From Xanthomonas euroxanthea (lineage in GTDB: Bacteria; Pseudomonadota; Gammaproteobacteria; Xanthomonadales; Xanthomonadaceae), in contig NZ_UIHB01000002.1 in assembly GCF_900476395.1 (NCBI RefSeq), positions 186,001 through 250,000 on the forward strand: 64,000 bases of DNA, given 5' to 3'. The notes beneath the pieces are model-generated. The model was not told the origin of the DNA. It was given only the letters and a program-made list of their open reading frames with translations, and did not search any database. A program made the position numbers and the translations under genes. Every line of letters begins with the position of its first letter. Position 1 is the stretch's first letter. Of the stretch, positions 32,858-42,333 are shown one piece after another.

Positions 32858-35800
32858 ATGAGAGATGGGGCGGGGGCCTGGTCGACGGGCGAGAACGGAT
32901 GCGATGCCAAGGCGTCGGCACGGGGAGACACGCGGCCGCAGCGCTGGCTCGGTGCCGTCGTCTGCATGCTGCTGGCGCTGTGCTCGCTCGCGGCACTGGC
33001 TGCACCGGCCGGCACGGCGCCACTGCGCGATTACGCAATCGACAGCTGGAGCTCGCGTAACGGCCTGCCGCACAACTCGCTGCGCGATATCGCCCAGACC
33101 CGCGACGGCTACCTGTGGTTCGCCACCTGGGAAGGGCTGGTGCGTTACAACGGCCTGGAATTCAGCATCATCGACCGCAGCACGCGTCCTGGCTTGCCCG
33201 ACAACGGCGTCGGTGCCTTGTACGTCGACCGCGATGGTGCGCTGTGGCTCAGCGATGCGCGCGGCAATCTGGTGCGTCATGGCAGCGATGGGCAGTGGCG
33301 GCACTGGCAGCGGCAAGGGCAGTGGCCGCAGGCGCTGATCCATGCGATGACCATGGATGAGCGTGGTCGCATGTGGCTGCTGTTCGAGGGACACGGGCTG
33401 GGCTGCCTGTGGCCGGATGGGCGCTTTGAGTACTTTCCGCCGCGTGATGGCGTGCCGCTGCAGAGCAGCTTTCCGCGCATGGCGTTCGATGACCAGGGCC
33501 GGCTGCTGATCGGCACGCTGGACGGCCTGATCTACCGCGAACCGGACGGGCGCATGCATCGTGCCCCGGCCGCATTCGGCCTGCCGCCAGGGCTGGCATG
33601 GCCGTACCGCGCAGCGGACGGCACGCTGTGGGTCGTCGCCGGCGAGCAGCTGTACCGGCTGCAGGGCGAGTCCGCCGAATTGGTGCATCGTGTGCCCGGG
33701 CAAGGCCACTTCACTGCGATGCTGCAGGATCGCCACGGCGACCTGTGGCTGGGCAGCGAAAATCAGGGGCTGCTGCGCATCGGCAGTCATGGGGTGGAGC
33801 ACTTGCCGGCCGGTCGCAGCCTGCCGACCGGGCGCATCGTCAGCCTGCGCGAGGATGCCGAAGGCAGCATCTGGGTCGGTGCCAACGGCGGGCTGTTTCG
33901 CCTGCGCGAAACCCTGTTCAGCAGCTACAGCCAGCGCGATGGCCTGAGCGGCGACTACGCCCGTGCCGTGCTGGAAGACCACGACGGCAGTCTGTGGATC
34001 GCCGGCACCGCCGGCCTGGATCGCATGCTGCCGGACGGACGCATCGTGCCGGTGGCGGTGGCCACACCATCCGGGCGCAAGCTCTCGGTGCTCAGCCTGG
34101 CGCTGGATCGGCGCGGCGATCTGTGGGTGGGCACCTATGCCGATGGCGTCTTCGTCTTGCGCAACGGACGTCTGCTGCAACATTACGGCGATGCCGAGGG
34201 CATTCCCAGCGGGCATATCCGCGCCATCGTGACCGAAGACCCCGGCGTGGTGTGGCTGGCCACGCAGCGCGGGGTGGTGAAGCTGGTCGACGGCAGGCGC
34301 CAGTCCCTGGCCGTCGAAGGCCTGCCCGACGGGGTCGTGACCGCACTGGCCAGCATCGATGGCGCGCTGTGGATCGGCTCGGTCGACGGCGCGGCGGTGC
34401 TGCGCAACGGAAAGCTGCAGCAGCTGGATCTGGAAGCCCAGGGCGGCGCGCGGAGTGTGTTCGGTTTTCAGCGCATCGGTGACGCTGTCTGGATCTCCAC
34501 CGATCGCGGCCTGTACCGCATGCGCAACGGCAGGCTCGCACGCGTGGGCCTGGAGCAGGGCATGCCGGTCGATACGGTGTTCCAGCTGGTCGACGACCGA
34601 TTCGGCAACGCCTGGATCAGCAGCAATCGCGGCGTGCTGCGCACGCCACTGACGCTGCTCGACGCGGTTGCCGATGGACGCGGCCGGCTGGTCATCGAGC
34701 GCTATGGCGAGATCGACGGCATGGGCAACGCGCAGGCCAACGGCAGCTCCGGGCCGAGCATGATCAAGCGTGCCGATGGCTCGATCTGGGTGGTCACCGC
34801 CGGCGGCGTGAGCACGGTCGACCCGGCGCGCCTGCAGCGCTTTCGCGAGCGGCGCGCACCGCCTGCAGTGATCGAGAGCGTGCAACAGGACGCACGTCCG
34901 CTGACATGGCGGCAGCAGGCACGGCTACCGGGCGGGCATCGGCTGAACGTGTCCTACGTCGGCATGAGCTTCCTGCTGCCGGAGCGCATCGAGTACCGCA
35001 CGCGCCTGGAAGGCCTGGACAACGACTGGATCGAGCGTGGCCGGCAACGCAGCGTGGAGTTCATCGGCCTGCCGCCGGGACGCTACCGTCTGCATGTGGC
35101 GGCCCGTCACCCCGGCGGTGCATGGAGCACGCACGAGGCGATGTGGGCGTTCGAGGTGCTGCCGCTGTGGTGGCAGCGCCAGGACGTGCGCTTTGCCGCG
35201 GTGCTGGGCGCGATGTTTGCACTCGCGTTGGTGTATCGCTTCCTGCTGCGCCGCTACAAAACCCATAACGCGCGCCTGGCCGAGCTGGTGCGCATACGCA
35301 CCGAAGATCTGCAATTGCAGGCACAGCGCCTGCTGCAGGCCAACCAGGAAAAGAGCGAGCTGCTGACGCGGCTGCGCATCAAGTCCGACGTGTTCGAGCG
35401 CCAGGCGCACGAGGACGCCCTGACCGGGCTGCCCAACCGCCGGCATTTCGACGAGGCACTGGCGCGCGACATCAGCCGCGCACGGCGCAGCACACGCCCG
35501 TTGGTGCTGGCGATTCTGGACATCGACCACTTCAAGCGCATCAACGACCACTACTCGCACGCCAGCGGCGATGCGGTACTGCACGACGTCGGCGTGCTGC
35601 TGACGGCCGCCGCGCGCGCATCGGACCTGCCGGCACGCCTGGGCGGCGAAGAGTTCGCGCTGCTGCTGGCCGATACGACGCTGGACGATGCGCAGGCGCT
35701 ATGCCAGCGCATCCGCGAGCTGTTCCATGCGCGCCACGACTGGGGCGGCGTGGAAGGCCTGCAGGTGACCTTCAGTGCCGGCGTGGCCGAGTTGCGCGAT

Positions 35801-35890
35801 GACGACACCGGCTCATCGCTGATGCAGCGCGCCGATCAGGCGCTGTACCAGGCCAAGAGCGCGGGGCGCGACCGGATCTGTGTGGGTTAG
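32858..35890 (+). CDS. periplasmic-sensor diguanylate cyclase (Reg_prop propeller, Y_Y_Y, GGDEF)
   Basis: Makes cyclic di-GMP in response to an outside signal. About 1010 residues: signal segment (about 30-50, LGAVVCMLLALCSLAALAAP); two beta-propellers of Reg_prop repeats (about 55-690, units such as YLWFATWEGLVRYNG and DLWLGSENQGLLRI); a Y_Y_Y domain (about 715-770, FIGLPPGRYRLHVAARHPGG); one membrane helix (about 780-805, FAAVLGAMFALALVYRFLL); a short coiled coil; and GGDEF (about 845-1010). The active site is GGEEF at about 929-933, and RASD five residues before it is an intact I-site for product inhibition. The start is uncertain (GTG/ATG choices upstream of the signal). Confidence 0.92.
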   Translation: MRDGAGAWSTGENGCDAKASARGDTRPQRWLGAVVCMLLALCSLAALAAPAGTAPLRDYAIDSWSSRNGLPHNSLRDIAQTRDGYLWFATWEGLVRYNGLEFSIIDRSTRPGLPDNGVGALYVDRDGALWLSDARGNLVRHGSDGQWRHWQRQGQWPQALIHAMTMDERGRMWLLFEGHGLGCLWPDGRFEYFPPRDGVPLQSSFPRMAFDDQGRLLIGTLDGLIYREPDGRMHRAPAAFGLPPGLAWPYRAADGTLWVVAGEQLYRLQGESAELVHRVPGQGHFTAMLQDRHGDLWLGSENQGLLRIGSHGVEHLPAGRSLPTGRIVSLREDAEGSIWVGANGGLFRLRETLFSSYSQRDGLSGDYARAVLEDHDGSLWIAGTAGLDRMLPDGRIVPVAVATPSGRKLSVLSLALDRRGDLWVGTYADGVFVLRNGRLLQHYGDAEGIPSGHIRAIVTEDPGVVWLATQRGVVKLVDGRRQSLAVEGLPDGVVTALASIDGALWIGSVDGAAVLRNGKLQQLDLEAQGGARSVFGFQRIGDAVWISTDRGLYRMRNGRLARVGLEQGMPVDTVFQLVDDRFGNAWISSNRGVLRTPLTLLDAVADGRGRLVIERYGEIDGMGNAQANGSSGPSMIKRADGSIWVVTAGGVSTVDPARLQRFRERRAPPAVIESVQQDARPLTWRQQARLPGGHRLNVSYVGMSFLLPERIEYRTRLEGLDNDWIERGRQRSVEFIGLPPGRYRLHVAARHPGGAWSTHEAMWAFEVLPLWWQRQDVRFAAVLGAMFALALVYRFLLRRYKTHNARLAELVRIRTEDLQLQAQRLLQANQEKSELLTRLRIKSDVFERQAHEDALTGLPNRRHFDEALARDISRARRSTRPLVLAILDIDHFKRINDHYSHASGDAVLHDVGVLLTAAARASDLPARLGGEEFALLLADTTLDDAQALCQRIRELFHARHDWGGVEGLQVTFSAGVAELRDDDTGSSLMQRADQALYQAKSAGRDRICVG

Positions 35891-35894
35891 GTGC

Positions 35895-36090
35895 GAATCG
35901 GGAATCGGGAATCGGGATTGGGGAATCGCAAGAGCAGCGAGGCTTCCTGCCTGAGAAATCAGAAACTAGTGGCGCCGTCGCCTGTGGTCGCACCCTCATC
36001 GGCCCTTCGGACACCTTCTCCCGCAGGAGAAGGAAGGTGCCAGGTACGCTTAGCTTTTACGATTCCCCAATCCCGATTCCCGATTCCCGG
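35895..36090. repeat. 196-bp element with inverted GGGNATC ends
   Basis: The left arm 35895-35928 begins GAATCGGGAATCGGGAATCG and the right arm 36060-36090 is its inverted copy, identical over about 30 bp. The interior holds a degenerate CCCTCATC..CCTTCTCCCGC repeat at about 35995-36040. It lies between the diguanylate cyclase and RNase T stops, which converge. Confidence 0.9.
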
Positions 36091-36095
36091 CTCGA

Positions 36096-36743
36096 TCAGC
36101 CCGCGCTAGGCCCCGGCCACGCATTGGCAATCGTGCAGAACAGCCGCGCGGTCTGTTCGGTGTCGTAGACCGCGCTATGCGCGTCGGCGGCGTTCCACTC
36201 CAGGCCCGCGGCCTGTGCCGCGCGCGCCAGCACGGTCTGCCCGTACGCCACGCCGGCCAGGGTCACGGTGTCGAACACGCTGAACGGATGGAATGGATTG
36301 CGTTTGTGGCCGACGCGCGCAACCGCGGCGTTGAGGAAGTTCAGATCGAAATGCGCGTTGTGCCCGACCAGGATCGCGCGCTGGCAGCCGTACTTCTTCA
36401 CTGCCGCGCGCACCGGTGCGAACACGTGGTCCAGCGCGTCCTTTTCCTGCTTGGCGAAACGGAACGGATGGTCGAGCACGATGCCGGTGATCTCCAGCGA
36501 CTTCGGGTCGATCTCCAGCCCCGGCGCCGGCACCAGATGCGCGCTGGCGGTCTCGCCGGGGAAGAACCGCCCGTCGGCATCCATCTCGATCGGCACGCAG
36601 GCGATTTCCAGCAGGGCGTGCCTGTTCCAGTCGAATCCTCCCGTTTCCACGTCCACCACCACGGGCAGATAGCCGCGAAAGCGCCGCGACATGGGCAGGA
36701 AGGAGGGGGCAGGTGGCAGGTCGACCGGTGCGTTCATCGGCAT
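36096..36743 (-). CDS. rnt: ribonuclease T (DEDDh exonuclease)
   Basis: Trims 3' ends of tRNA and other stable RNAs; 215 residues, the usual size. DEDDh motifs: [20 protein letters not shown] (Exo I), [16 protein letters not shown] (Exo II) and [14 protein letters not shown] (Exo III, with the general-base His). A start at 36737 (MNAPVDL) is equally possible. Its stop is six bases from the 196-bp repeat element. Confidence 0.94.
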   Translation of the reverse strand: MPMNAPVDLPPAPSFLPMSRRFRGYLPVVVDVETGGFDWNRHALLEIACVPIEMDADGRFFPGETASAHLVPAPGLEIDPKSLEITGIVLDHPFRFAKQEKDALDHVFAPVRAAVKKYGCQRAILVGHNAHFDLNFLNAAVARVGHKRNPFHPFSVFDTVTLAGVAYGQTVLARAAQAAGLEWNAADAHSAVYDTEQTARLFCTIANAWPGPSAG

Positions 36744-36826
36744 AGCCTAGCAGGTCGCACGACCGACCCGATCGTGGCAGTCGGCAGCTTGCCCGCACGT
36801 CCGCACTGGCGATCGGGCAAACAAAA

Positions 36827-36854
36827 GCCCGACCCGTGTTGCCACGGATCGGGC
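36827..36854 (-). terminator. rho-independent terminator of the RcnB-like gene
   Basis: GCCCGACCCGTG and CACGGATCGGGC pair with one mismatch around TTGC. On the minus strand the stem is followed by TTTTGTTTG. It begins about 30 bp after the stop of the RcnB-like gene. Confidence 0.85.
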
Positions 36855-36883
36855 CCGATAACCTCGCATCGCAAGCACTGGCC

Positions 36884-37282
36884 TCAGCGGGCGGCAACCA
36901 CACTTGCGATCAGGCCGGTGGCCACTGCAATCAGCACGTAGTTGTTGTCCACGCGGCGCCACTCGTGCCCGCGCTGCGGCGCATGCAAATGATGCTTGCG
37001 GTAGTCGGCCACGCGCGTGCCGCGATGGTCCGGTGCCAGACGTTCGCCGCGCCGATAGGGCGGGCCACGACGATCGTTGCGGTGGTCGTCGTTGTGCGCG
37101 CCAGGGCGGTGGTCACGCCTGTCATCGTGCCTGTCGTCGCGATGCTCATCGCCACGGTCCGGACCACGCGCGTCGTGGTGCTGCGCGCGCCGATCGCGGT
37201 CGTCATGCTGTTGCGGTGCAGCGAACGCTGCACCGGACGTCAGCAGCGACACAACCATGAGGGATCCGATGATGCGTTTCAT
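36884..37282 (-). CDS. RcnB-family exported protein, His/Asp/Arg-rich
   Basis: A 132-residue periplasmic protein with signal MKRIIGSLMVVSLLTSGAAFA. Residues about 25-75 are a low-complexity run of His, Asp and Arg that could bind metal. The C-terminal part has the RcnB motif PPYRRGERLAPDHR, YRKHHLHAPQRGHEWRRV and DNNYVLIAVATGLIASVV. In E. coli RcnB works in nickel/cobalt balance; metal handling here is inferred. It is monocistronic with its own terminator. Confidence 0.85.
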   Translation of the reverse strand: MKRIIGSLMVVSLLTSGAAFAAPQQHDDRDRRAQHHDARGPDRGDEHRDDRHDDRRDHRPGAHNDDHRNDRRGPPYRRGERLAPDHRGTRVADYRKHHLHAPQRGHEWRRVDNNYVLIAVATGLIASVVAAR

Positions 37283-37411
37283 CTGCGTACTCCTGCGTCA
37301 CAGGAACAGCCTGTGTGATTGCACCCTAGGCGCAATTTGCTGAATACGTAATGATCAGGGCCTCTGCGCGTGTTCGCAGCGTGCCTGCAGGTGTCGCAGG
37401 CCGGGGGCGGA

Positions 37412-38122
37412 TCAGATGACGCCGGTGGTGCTGGTGTCGTCGCGCTTCAGGCGCGGCGGCAGCGGCTGCTCGCCATGGACCAGGAACCACACGTTCTCGG
37501 CGATATTGGTGGCGTGGTCGCCGATGCGCTCCAGGTTCTTGGCCATGAACAGCAGGTGCGTGCACGGGGTGATGTTGCGAGGGTCTTCCATCATGTAGGT
37601 CAGCAACTCGCGAAACAGCGCGGTGTATTGCGCATCCAGGCGTGCATCTTCATCGCGTACGCGGATGGCCGCATCGGCATCCTTGTTGCGGTATGCCTGC
37701 ACCGCCTCGCGCACGGCGTCGGCCGCCATCTGGCCCAGTGCACGCAGGCCCACCGTCTGCGGCAGCGGCGGTGCCGAATTGAGCGCGATCGAGCGCTTGG
37801 CGACATTGGCCGCGTAATCGCCGATGCGTTCGATATCGGCCGGAATGCGCAGGCCGGCCAGGATCTCGCGCAGGTCGCGCGCCATCGGGCCACGCAACGC
37901 CAGCCGCATCACGTCGTGGCTGATCGCATGCTCCAGCGCATCGATCGCCTCGTCGTTGACCACGATGCGATGTGCGGCGTTGTCGTCGCGACGTTCCACC
38001 ACATCCAGTGCGGCTTCCAGCTGCGCCACCGCCGTGTCGCCCATGCGCACGATCTCGGCGACAAGACGGTGCTGCTCCTCGTCGTAGCTTTTGACGATAT
38101 GGTCGTTGAGGTGCTGGTTCAT
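37412..38122 (-). CDS. phoU: phosphate signalling protein PhoU
   Basis: Links the Pst transporter to PhoR and represses the Pho regulon when phosphate is plentiful. 236 residues made of two three-helix PhoU repeats, each with the metal-cluster motif: RIPADIERIGDYAANVAKR and FMAKNLERIGDHATNIAE. It is the last gene of the pst cluster, 129 bp after pstB. Confidence 0.96.
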   Translation of the reverse strand: MNQHLNDHIVKSYDEEQHRLVAEIVRMGDTAVAQLEAALDVVERRDDNAAHRIVVNDEAIDALEHAISHDVMRLALRGPMARDLREILAGLRIPADIERIGDYAANVAKRSIALNSAPPLPQTVGLRALGQMAADAVREAVQAYRNKDADAAIRVRDEDARLDAQYTALFRELLTYMMEDPRNITPCTHLLFMAKNLERIGDHATNIAENVWFLVHGEQPLPPRLKRDDTSTTGVI

Positions 38123-38251
38123 CGTGGTCTCGATTCGTGGCGGTGGTGGGTGTCCGCCTTCACCTTGGCGACATCGCAGGTGAGGGGGATGTCGTGCCGG
38201 GCAAGGGCGCGGCGAAGCGGCGTCGATGCGGGATGCGGCGCCCGCCTTACA

Positions 38252-39082
38252 TCAACCGAAACGACCGGTGATGTAGTCCTCGGTCTGCTGCTTGGACGGC
38301 TGGGAGAAAATCGTTTCGGTGCGGTCGTGTTCGATCAGGTCGCCCAGATACATGAAGGCGGTGTAGTCGGACACGCGTGCGGCCTGCTGCATGTTGTGGG
38401 TCACGATCACGATGGTGTACTCGCGCTTGAGCTCTTCCACCAGTTGCTCGATGCGGCTGGTGGAAATCGGATCCAGCGCCGAGGTCGGTTCGTCCAGCAG
38501 CAACACATCCGGCCGTAGCGCCACGGCGCGTGCAATGCACAGCCGCTGCTGCTGGCCGCCGGACAGTCCCAGCGCGCTTTGCCCCAGCTTGTCCTTGACC
38601 TCGTCCCAGAGCGCGCCCTGGCGCAGCGCCTGCTCGACACGGTTCTGCATGTCGGCCTTGGACAGTTTTTCGTGGTGACGGATGCCGTAGGCGACGTTTT
38701 CGAAGATCGTCATCGGAAACGGCACCGGCTTCTGGAACACCATGCCGACCTTGCTGCGCAGCCGGTTCATCGGGTACTTCGGCGAGAGGATGTTTTCGTT
38801 GTCCAGCAACACTTCGCCGCGCGCCTCCATCTTCGGATATAGCGCATAGATGCGGTTGAAGATGCGCAGCAGGGTCGACTTGCCGCAACCGGACGGCCCG
38901 ATCAGCGCGGTGACGCGCTTTTCCGGAATCTCGATGTTGATGCCCTTGAGCGCGTGGTACTTGTCGTAATAGAAATCCAGGTTGCGTGCGGCCACCTTCA
39001 CCGGCGCCTGTGCGGTCGGTGCCCCCTTGGCGGCCGGAACGGCGATGCGATGCATCGGCATGGCGTTTTGGAGATCGTTCAT
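38252..39082 (-). CDS. pstB: phosphate ABC transporter ATP-binding protein
   Basis: ATPase of the high-affinity phosphate importer, 276 residues. Walker [11 protein letters not shown]-loop [11 protein letters not shown], signature LSGGQQQRL, Walker [14 protein letters not shown]-loop VTHNMQQA. The C-terminal [19 protein letters not shown] is typical of PstB. The start at 39082 gives [11 protein letters not shown]; an ATG at 39112 would overlap the pstA stop by eight bases and cannot be excluded. Confidence 0.96.
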   Translation of the reverse strand: MNDLQNAMPMHRIAVPAAKGAPTAQAPVKVAARNLDFYYDKYHALKGINIEIPEKRVTALIGPSGCGKSTLLRIFNRIYALYPKMEARGEVLLDNENILSPKYPMNRLRSKVGMVFQKPVPFPMTIFENVAYGIRHHEKLSKADMQNRVEQALRQGALWDEVKDKLGQSALGLSGGQQQRLCIARAVALRPDVLLLDEPTSALDPISTSRIEQLVEELKREYTIVIVTHNMQQAARVSDYTAFMYLGDLIEHDRTETIFSQPSKQQTEDYITGRFG

Positions 39083-39104
39083 GTGGGGTGTCCGGAGGGA
39101 GAGG

Positions 39105-39968
39105 TCAGTCATTGGAGATCTTGTTGCGCAATAGCAGGGCACGCGCGCCCAGGCTCACCAGCAGCACGAACACGGTCAGCACCAGCGCGCCGGACCAGGC
39201 CAGGGTCTGCCAGGTCTCGTAGGGGCTGCCGGCGAACTGATTCATGATCACCGGCACGCTGGCCATCGGCTGGAACACATTGCTGTTCCAGTACTGGTTG
39301 CCGAAGGCGGTGAACAGCAACGGCGCGGTTTCGCCGCTGATGCGGGCCAGGGCCAGCAGGATGCCGGTGAGGATGCCGGCCGAGGCGGCGCGATACAGCA
39401 CCTGCACGGTCACCTTCCACTGCGGAATGCCCAGCGACAGCGCCGCTTCGCGCATCTGCGCCGGCACCAGGCGCAGCATTTCGTCGGTGGTGCGCACCAC
39501 CACCGGCAGCACGATGAAGGCCAGCGACAGCGCGCCGGCAAACGCGGAGAAGCGCCCGCCGGTCTGCATCACGTACAGCGTGTAGACGAACAGGCCCAGC
39601 ACGATCGACGGTGCCGACAACAGGATGTCGTTGACGAAACGCACCACCAGCCCGGCCTTGCGTGCATTGCCGTACTCGGCCAGCCAGGTACCGGCGGCAA
39701 TGCCCAGCGGCGTGCCGATCGCCAGTGCCAGGCCGCACATCACCGCACTGCCGAAGAAGGCGTTGAGCAGGCCGCCTTCCTGCATCGGCGGCGGTGTCAT
39801 CTTGGTGAACAGGTTGACGTCGATGCCTGGCACGCCCTTGGACAACAGGGTCCACAGGATCCAGGCCAGGAAGAACAGGCCGAACACCGCGGTGACGCAC
39901 GACAGCAGCAGGGCGATCGCGTTGGTCACGCGGCGGCGGTTGTACAGTGATTGCGAGACCGAGGACAT
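39105..39968 (-). CDS. pstA: phosphate ABC transporter permease PstA
   Basis: Inner-membrane permease, 287 residues with six hydrophobic helices (the first being [21 protein letters not shown]). The ABC-permease EAA loop is [40 protein letters not shown] is the PstA signature. Its ATG overlaps the pstC stop. Confidence 0.95.
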   Translation of the reverse strand: MSSVSQSLYNRRRVTNAIALLLSCVTAVFGLFFLAWILWTLLSKGVPGIDVNLFTKMTPPPMQEGGLLNAFFGSAVMCGLALAIGTPLGIAAGTWLAEYGNARKAGLVVRFVNDILLSAPSIVLGLFVYTLYVMQTGGRFSAFAGALSLAFIVLPVVVRTTDEMLRLVPAQMREAALSLGIPQWKVTVQVLYRAASAGILTGILLALARISGETAPLLFTAFGNQYWNSNVFQPMASVPVIMNQFAGSPYETWQTLAWSGALVLTVFVLLVSLGARALLLRNKISND

Positions 39969-40942
39969 CAGTTGCCCTCCCGACGCGACAGCTGCATCAG
40001 CATGAAACGCGCGATCGCCAGCACGATGAAGGTCACGATAAACAGCACAAACCCCAGCAGCAGTAATGCCGAACGATAGGTTTCGGTGGCCTCGCCGAAA
40101 TCATTGGCGATCAACGCGGCGATGGTGGTGCCGGGCTCCAGCAGCGACGGCGACAGCCGCACCGTGTTGCCGACCACGAACGCCACCGCCATGGTCTCAC
40201 CCAGCGCACGGCCCAGGCCCAGGAACACACCGCCGATCACCGCGGAGCGGGTGTAGGGCAGCACGATGTCCCAGCTGACTTCCCACTTGGTCGACCCCAG
40301 CGCGTACGCCGATTCCTTCAGGCGCGTCGGCACGGTCAGGAACACTTCGCGCATCACCGAGGAGATGAACGGAATCACCATGATCGCCAGCACGAAGCCT
40401 GCGGTCAGTAGACCGATTCCCAGCGGCGGGCCCTGGAACAACGGGCCGATCAGCGGCAGCGTGCCCAGGTGATCGTTGAGCCAGGGCGTCACGTGCTCGG
40501 TCATCACCGGCACCAGCACGAACAGGCCCCACATGCCGTAGATGATCGACGGGATGCCGGCCAGCAGTTCGATCGCGGTGCCGACCGGGCCACGCAACCA
40601 GCGCGGCGCCACCTCGGTAAGGAAGAACGCGATGCCGAAACTCACCGGCACCGCAATCACCATCGCAATCAGGGCGGTGACCAGGGTGCCGTAGATCGGC
40701 GCCAGCGCACCGTATTTGTTTTCCACCGGATTCCAGTCGGCGGAATAGAAAAAGCTCAGGCCCTGCATCTGCAAGGCATGGCGTCCGCCCCACAGCATCG
40801 ACAGCGCGGCGCTGCCGAGCGCCAACAGGACGAAAACGACCGTGGCGGCCAGCGCAAGCTTGAACAGGCGATCGGCACGCGCATCGCGCAGGTCGCGGCC
40901 GCGCGGGGCGGTCATCGCTTCGGGAATGGCGGTGGCATTCAT
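39968..40942 (-). CDS. pstC: phosphate ABC transporter permease PstC
   Basis: Partner permease of PstA, 324 residues, with the N-terminal helix LALAATVVFVLLALGSAALSML and the EAA loop ESAYALGSTKWEVSWDIVLPYTRSA. GRALGETMAVAFVVGN is a family signature. A small hairpin (CCCGCG CAAT CGCGGG, 40959-40974) lies in the 112-bp gap between pstS and pstC and may limit read-through or protect the upstream message. Confidence 0.95.
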   Translation of the reverse strand: MNATAIPEAMTAPRGRDLRDARADRLFKLALAATVVFVLLALGSAALSMLWGGRHALQMQGLSFFYSADWNPVENKYGALAPIYGTLVTALIAMVIAVPVSFGIAFFLTEVAPRWLRGPVGTAIELLAGIPSIIYGMWGLFVLVPVMTEHVTPWLNDHLGTLPLIGPLFQGPPLGIGLLTAGFVLAIMVIPFISSVMREVFLTVPTRLKESAYALGSTKWEVSWDIVLPYTRSAVIGGVFLGLGRALGETMAVAFVVGNTVRLSPSLLEPGTTIAALIANDFGEATETYRSALLLLGFVLFIVTFIVLAIARFMLMQLSRREGN

Positions 40943-41054
40943 TCGATTGGACTCGTCACCCGCGCAATCGCGGGAGCGTGAGACAGCAGGAACGGCGAGG
41001 CGCCCGCAGGCACCTCACCGCAGCGCATCCCGCCACGACAGCGGGTGCAGGGCA

Positions 41055-42146
41055 TCACTTGAACTCGCTGGCCCAGTAGGCCTGGATCTGCTGCACCAGC
41101 TCCGGCGGCAGCGGCACGTAATGCAGTTCGCTGGCCTGGGCCTGGCCGTTGTCCAGCGCCCACTTGAAGAAGTCCAGCGTCGCCTTGCTGCGCGCCGCAT
41201 CCTTGGGCTGTTTGTGCATCAGCATGAAGTTGGTCGCGGTGATCGGCCAGGCCTTCTCGCCCGGTGCGTTGGTGATCACCAGGTTGAAATCCTTGGCGTT
41301 GGCCCAGTCGGCGCTGGCCGCAGCGGCGGCGAAGCTTTCCGCGTTCGGCTCCACCCACTGGCCGGCGGCATTCTGCAGCGAGGCGTAGGGCATCTTGTTC
41401 TGCAGGGCGTAGGCCAGTTCGACATAGCCGATCGAGCCCTTGATCTGCTGCACGTACGAGGCGACGCCTTCGTTGCCCTTGCCGCCGACGCCACCGGGCC
41501 ACTGCACCGAGGTGCCTTCGCCGACCTTGCTCTTCCACTCCGGGCTGACCTTGGACAGGTAGTTGGAGAAGTTGAAGGTGGTGCCCGAGCCATCGGAGCG
41601 ATGCACCAGGTTGATCTTGGTGGCCGGCAGGGTCACGCCCGGATTGGCCGCCACGATCGCCGCATCGTTCCACATCGTGACCTTGCCCAGGAAGATGTCG
41701 CCCAGCAGCGCGCCGGTCAGGCGCAGCTTGCCCGGTGCGATGCCTTCCAGGTTCACCACCGGCACCACGCCGCCGATCGCCGACGGGAACTGGCCCAGAC
41801 CGGCCTGCTGCAGTTCGGCGCTGTCCAGCGGCTTGTCGGTCGAACCGAAGTCCACCGTGCCGGCCTTGATCTGCGCGATGCCGCCGCCGGAGCCGATCGA
41901 CTGATAGTTCACCTTGTTGCCGGTGGCGGCGTTGTAGTCGGCCGACCACTTGGAGACCAGCGGATAGATGAAGGATGCACCGGCGCCGGAGATCTCGGCG
42001 CTCTTGCTGTCACTGGCGGTGGCGCCCGCGCTGGGCGCGCCCTTGGCGGTATCGCCGGACTGCGCATCCTTGCCGGGCGAGCAGGCGGCCAGGGCGAGGG
42101 CGATGGTGAGGGACAGGGCGGTCAGGCTGGCCGACTGCAGTTTCAT
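41055..42146 (-). CDS. pstS: phosphate-binding lipoprotein PstS (first paralogue)
   Basis: Substrate-binding protein of the Pst importer, 363 residues. The signal MKLQSASLTALSLTIALALAAC ends in a lipobox (LAAC), so it should be a lipoprotein, unlike its neighbour. Phosphate-site motifs: GAGASFIYPLVSKWSADYN, SIGSGGGIAQIKAGTVDFGSTD, VHRSDGSGTTFNFSNYLS. It is about 65-70% identical by eye to the PstS encoded next to it, but has an extra Ser/Ala/Gly linker (residues about 23-48). A Pho-box-like site precedes it, so it may have its own promoter. Confidence 0.95.
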   Translation of the reverse strand: MKLQSASLTALSLTIALALAACSPGKDAQSGDTAKGAPSAGATASDSKSAEISGAGASFIYPLVSKWSADYNAATGNKVNYQSIGSGGGIAQIKAGTVDFGSTDKPLDSAELQQAGLGQFPSAIGGVVPVVNLEGIAPGKLRLTGALLGDIFLGKVTMWNDAAIVAANPGVTLPATKINLVHRSDGSGTTFNFSNYLSKVSPEWKSKVGEGTSVQWPGGVGGKGNEGVASYVQQIKGSIGYVELAYALQNKMPYASLQNAAGQWVEPNAESFAAAAASADWANAKDFNLVITNAPGEKAWPITATNFMLMHKQPKDAARSKATLDFFKWALDNGQAQASELHYVPLPPELVQQIQAYWASEFK

Positions 42147-42206
42147 GGAAGCTCCGAGGCTGGATTGGCCGGGGGACCCGGCAGACCACGCTATGAAATG
42201 ATGTTT

Positions 42207-42226
42207 TTGTTACACGTGCATGACAG
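42207..42226 (-). promoter_or_regulatory. putative Pho box before the first pstS paralogue
   Basis: Minus strand CTGTCATGCACGTGTAACAA. Half-sites CTGTCA and GTGTAA are 11 bp apart, the spacing of PhoB sites. It is about 60 bp upstream of the ATG and downstream of the pstS2 terminator. Confidence 0.55.
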
Positions 42227-42248
42227 TGCCTTTTGGAGAAGGCATCAC

Positions 42249-42279
42249 AAAAAAGACGCGACCCCCGTGGGGCCGCGTC
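42249..42279 (-). terminator. rho-independent terminator between the two pstS genes
   Basis: GACGCGGCCCC and GGGGTCGCGTC (minus strand) pair around a 3-base loop, followed by TTTTTTG. It lies 55 bp after the stop of the upstream pstS. Confidence 0.88.
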
Positions 42280-42333
42280 CCGGTGCCGACGCCGGGGAGA
42301 GAGACGGCGTCGTTCCTGTTGCTGTGCGTGGCG

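Noticed and set aside
40959..40974. Full terminator between pstS and pstC
   Set aside because: The stem is only six base pairs and no T-run follows, so it is more likely a small stabilising or attenuating hairpin.
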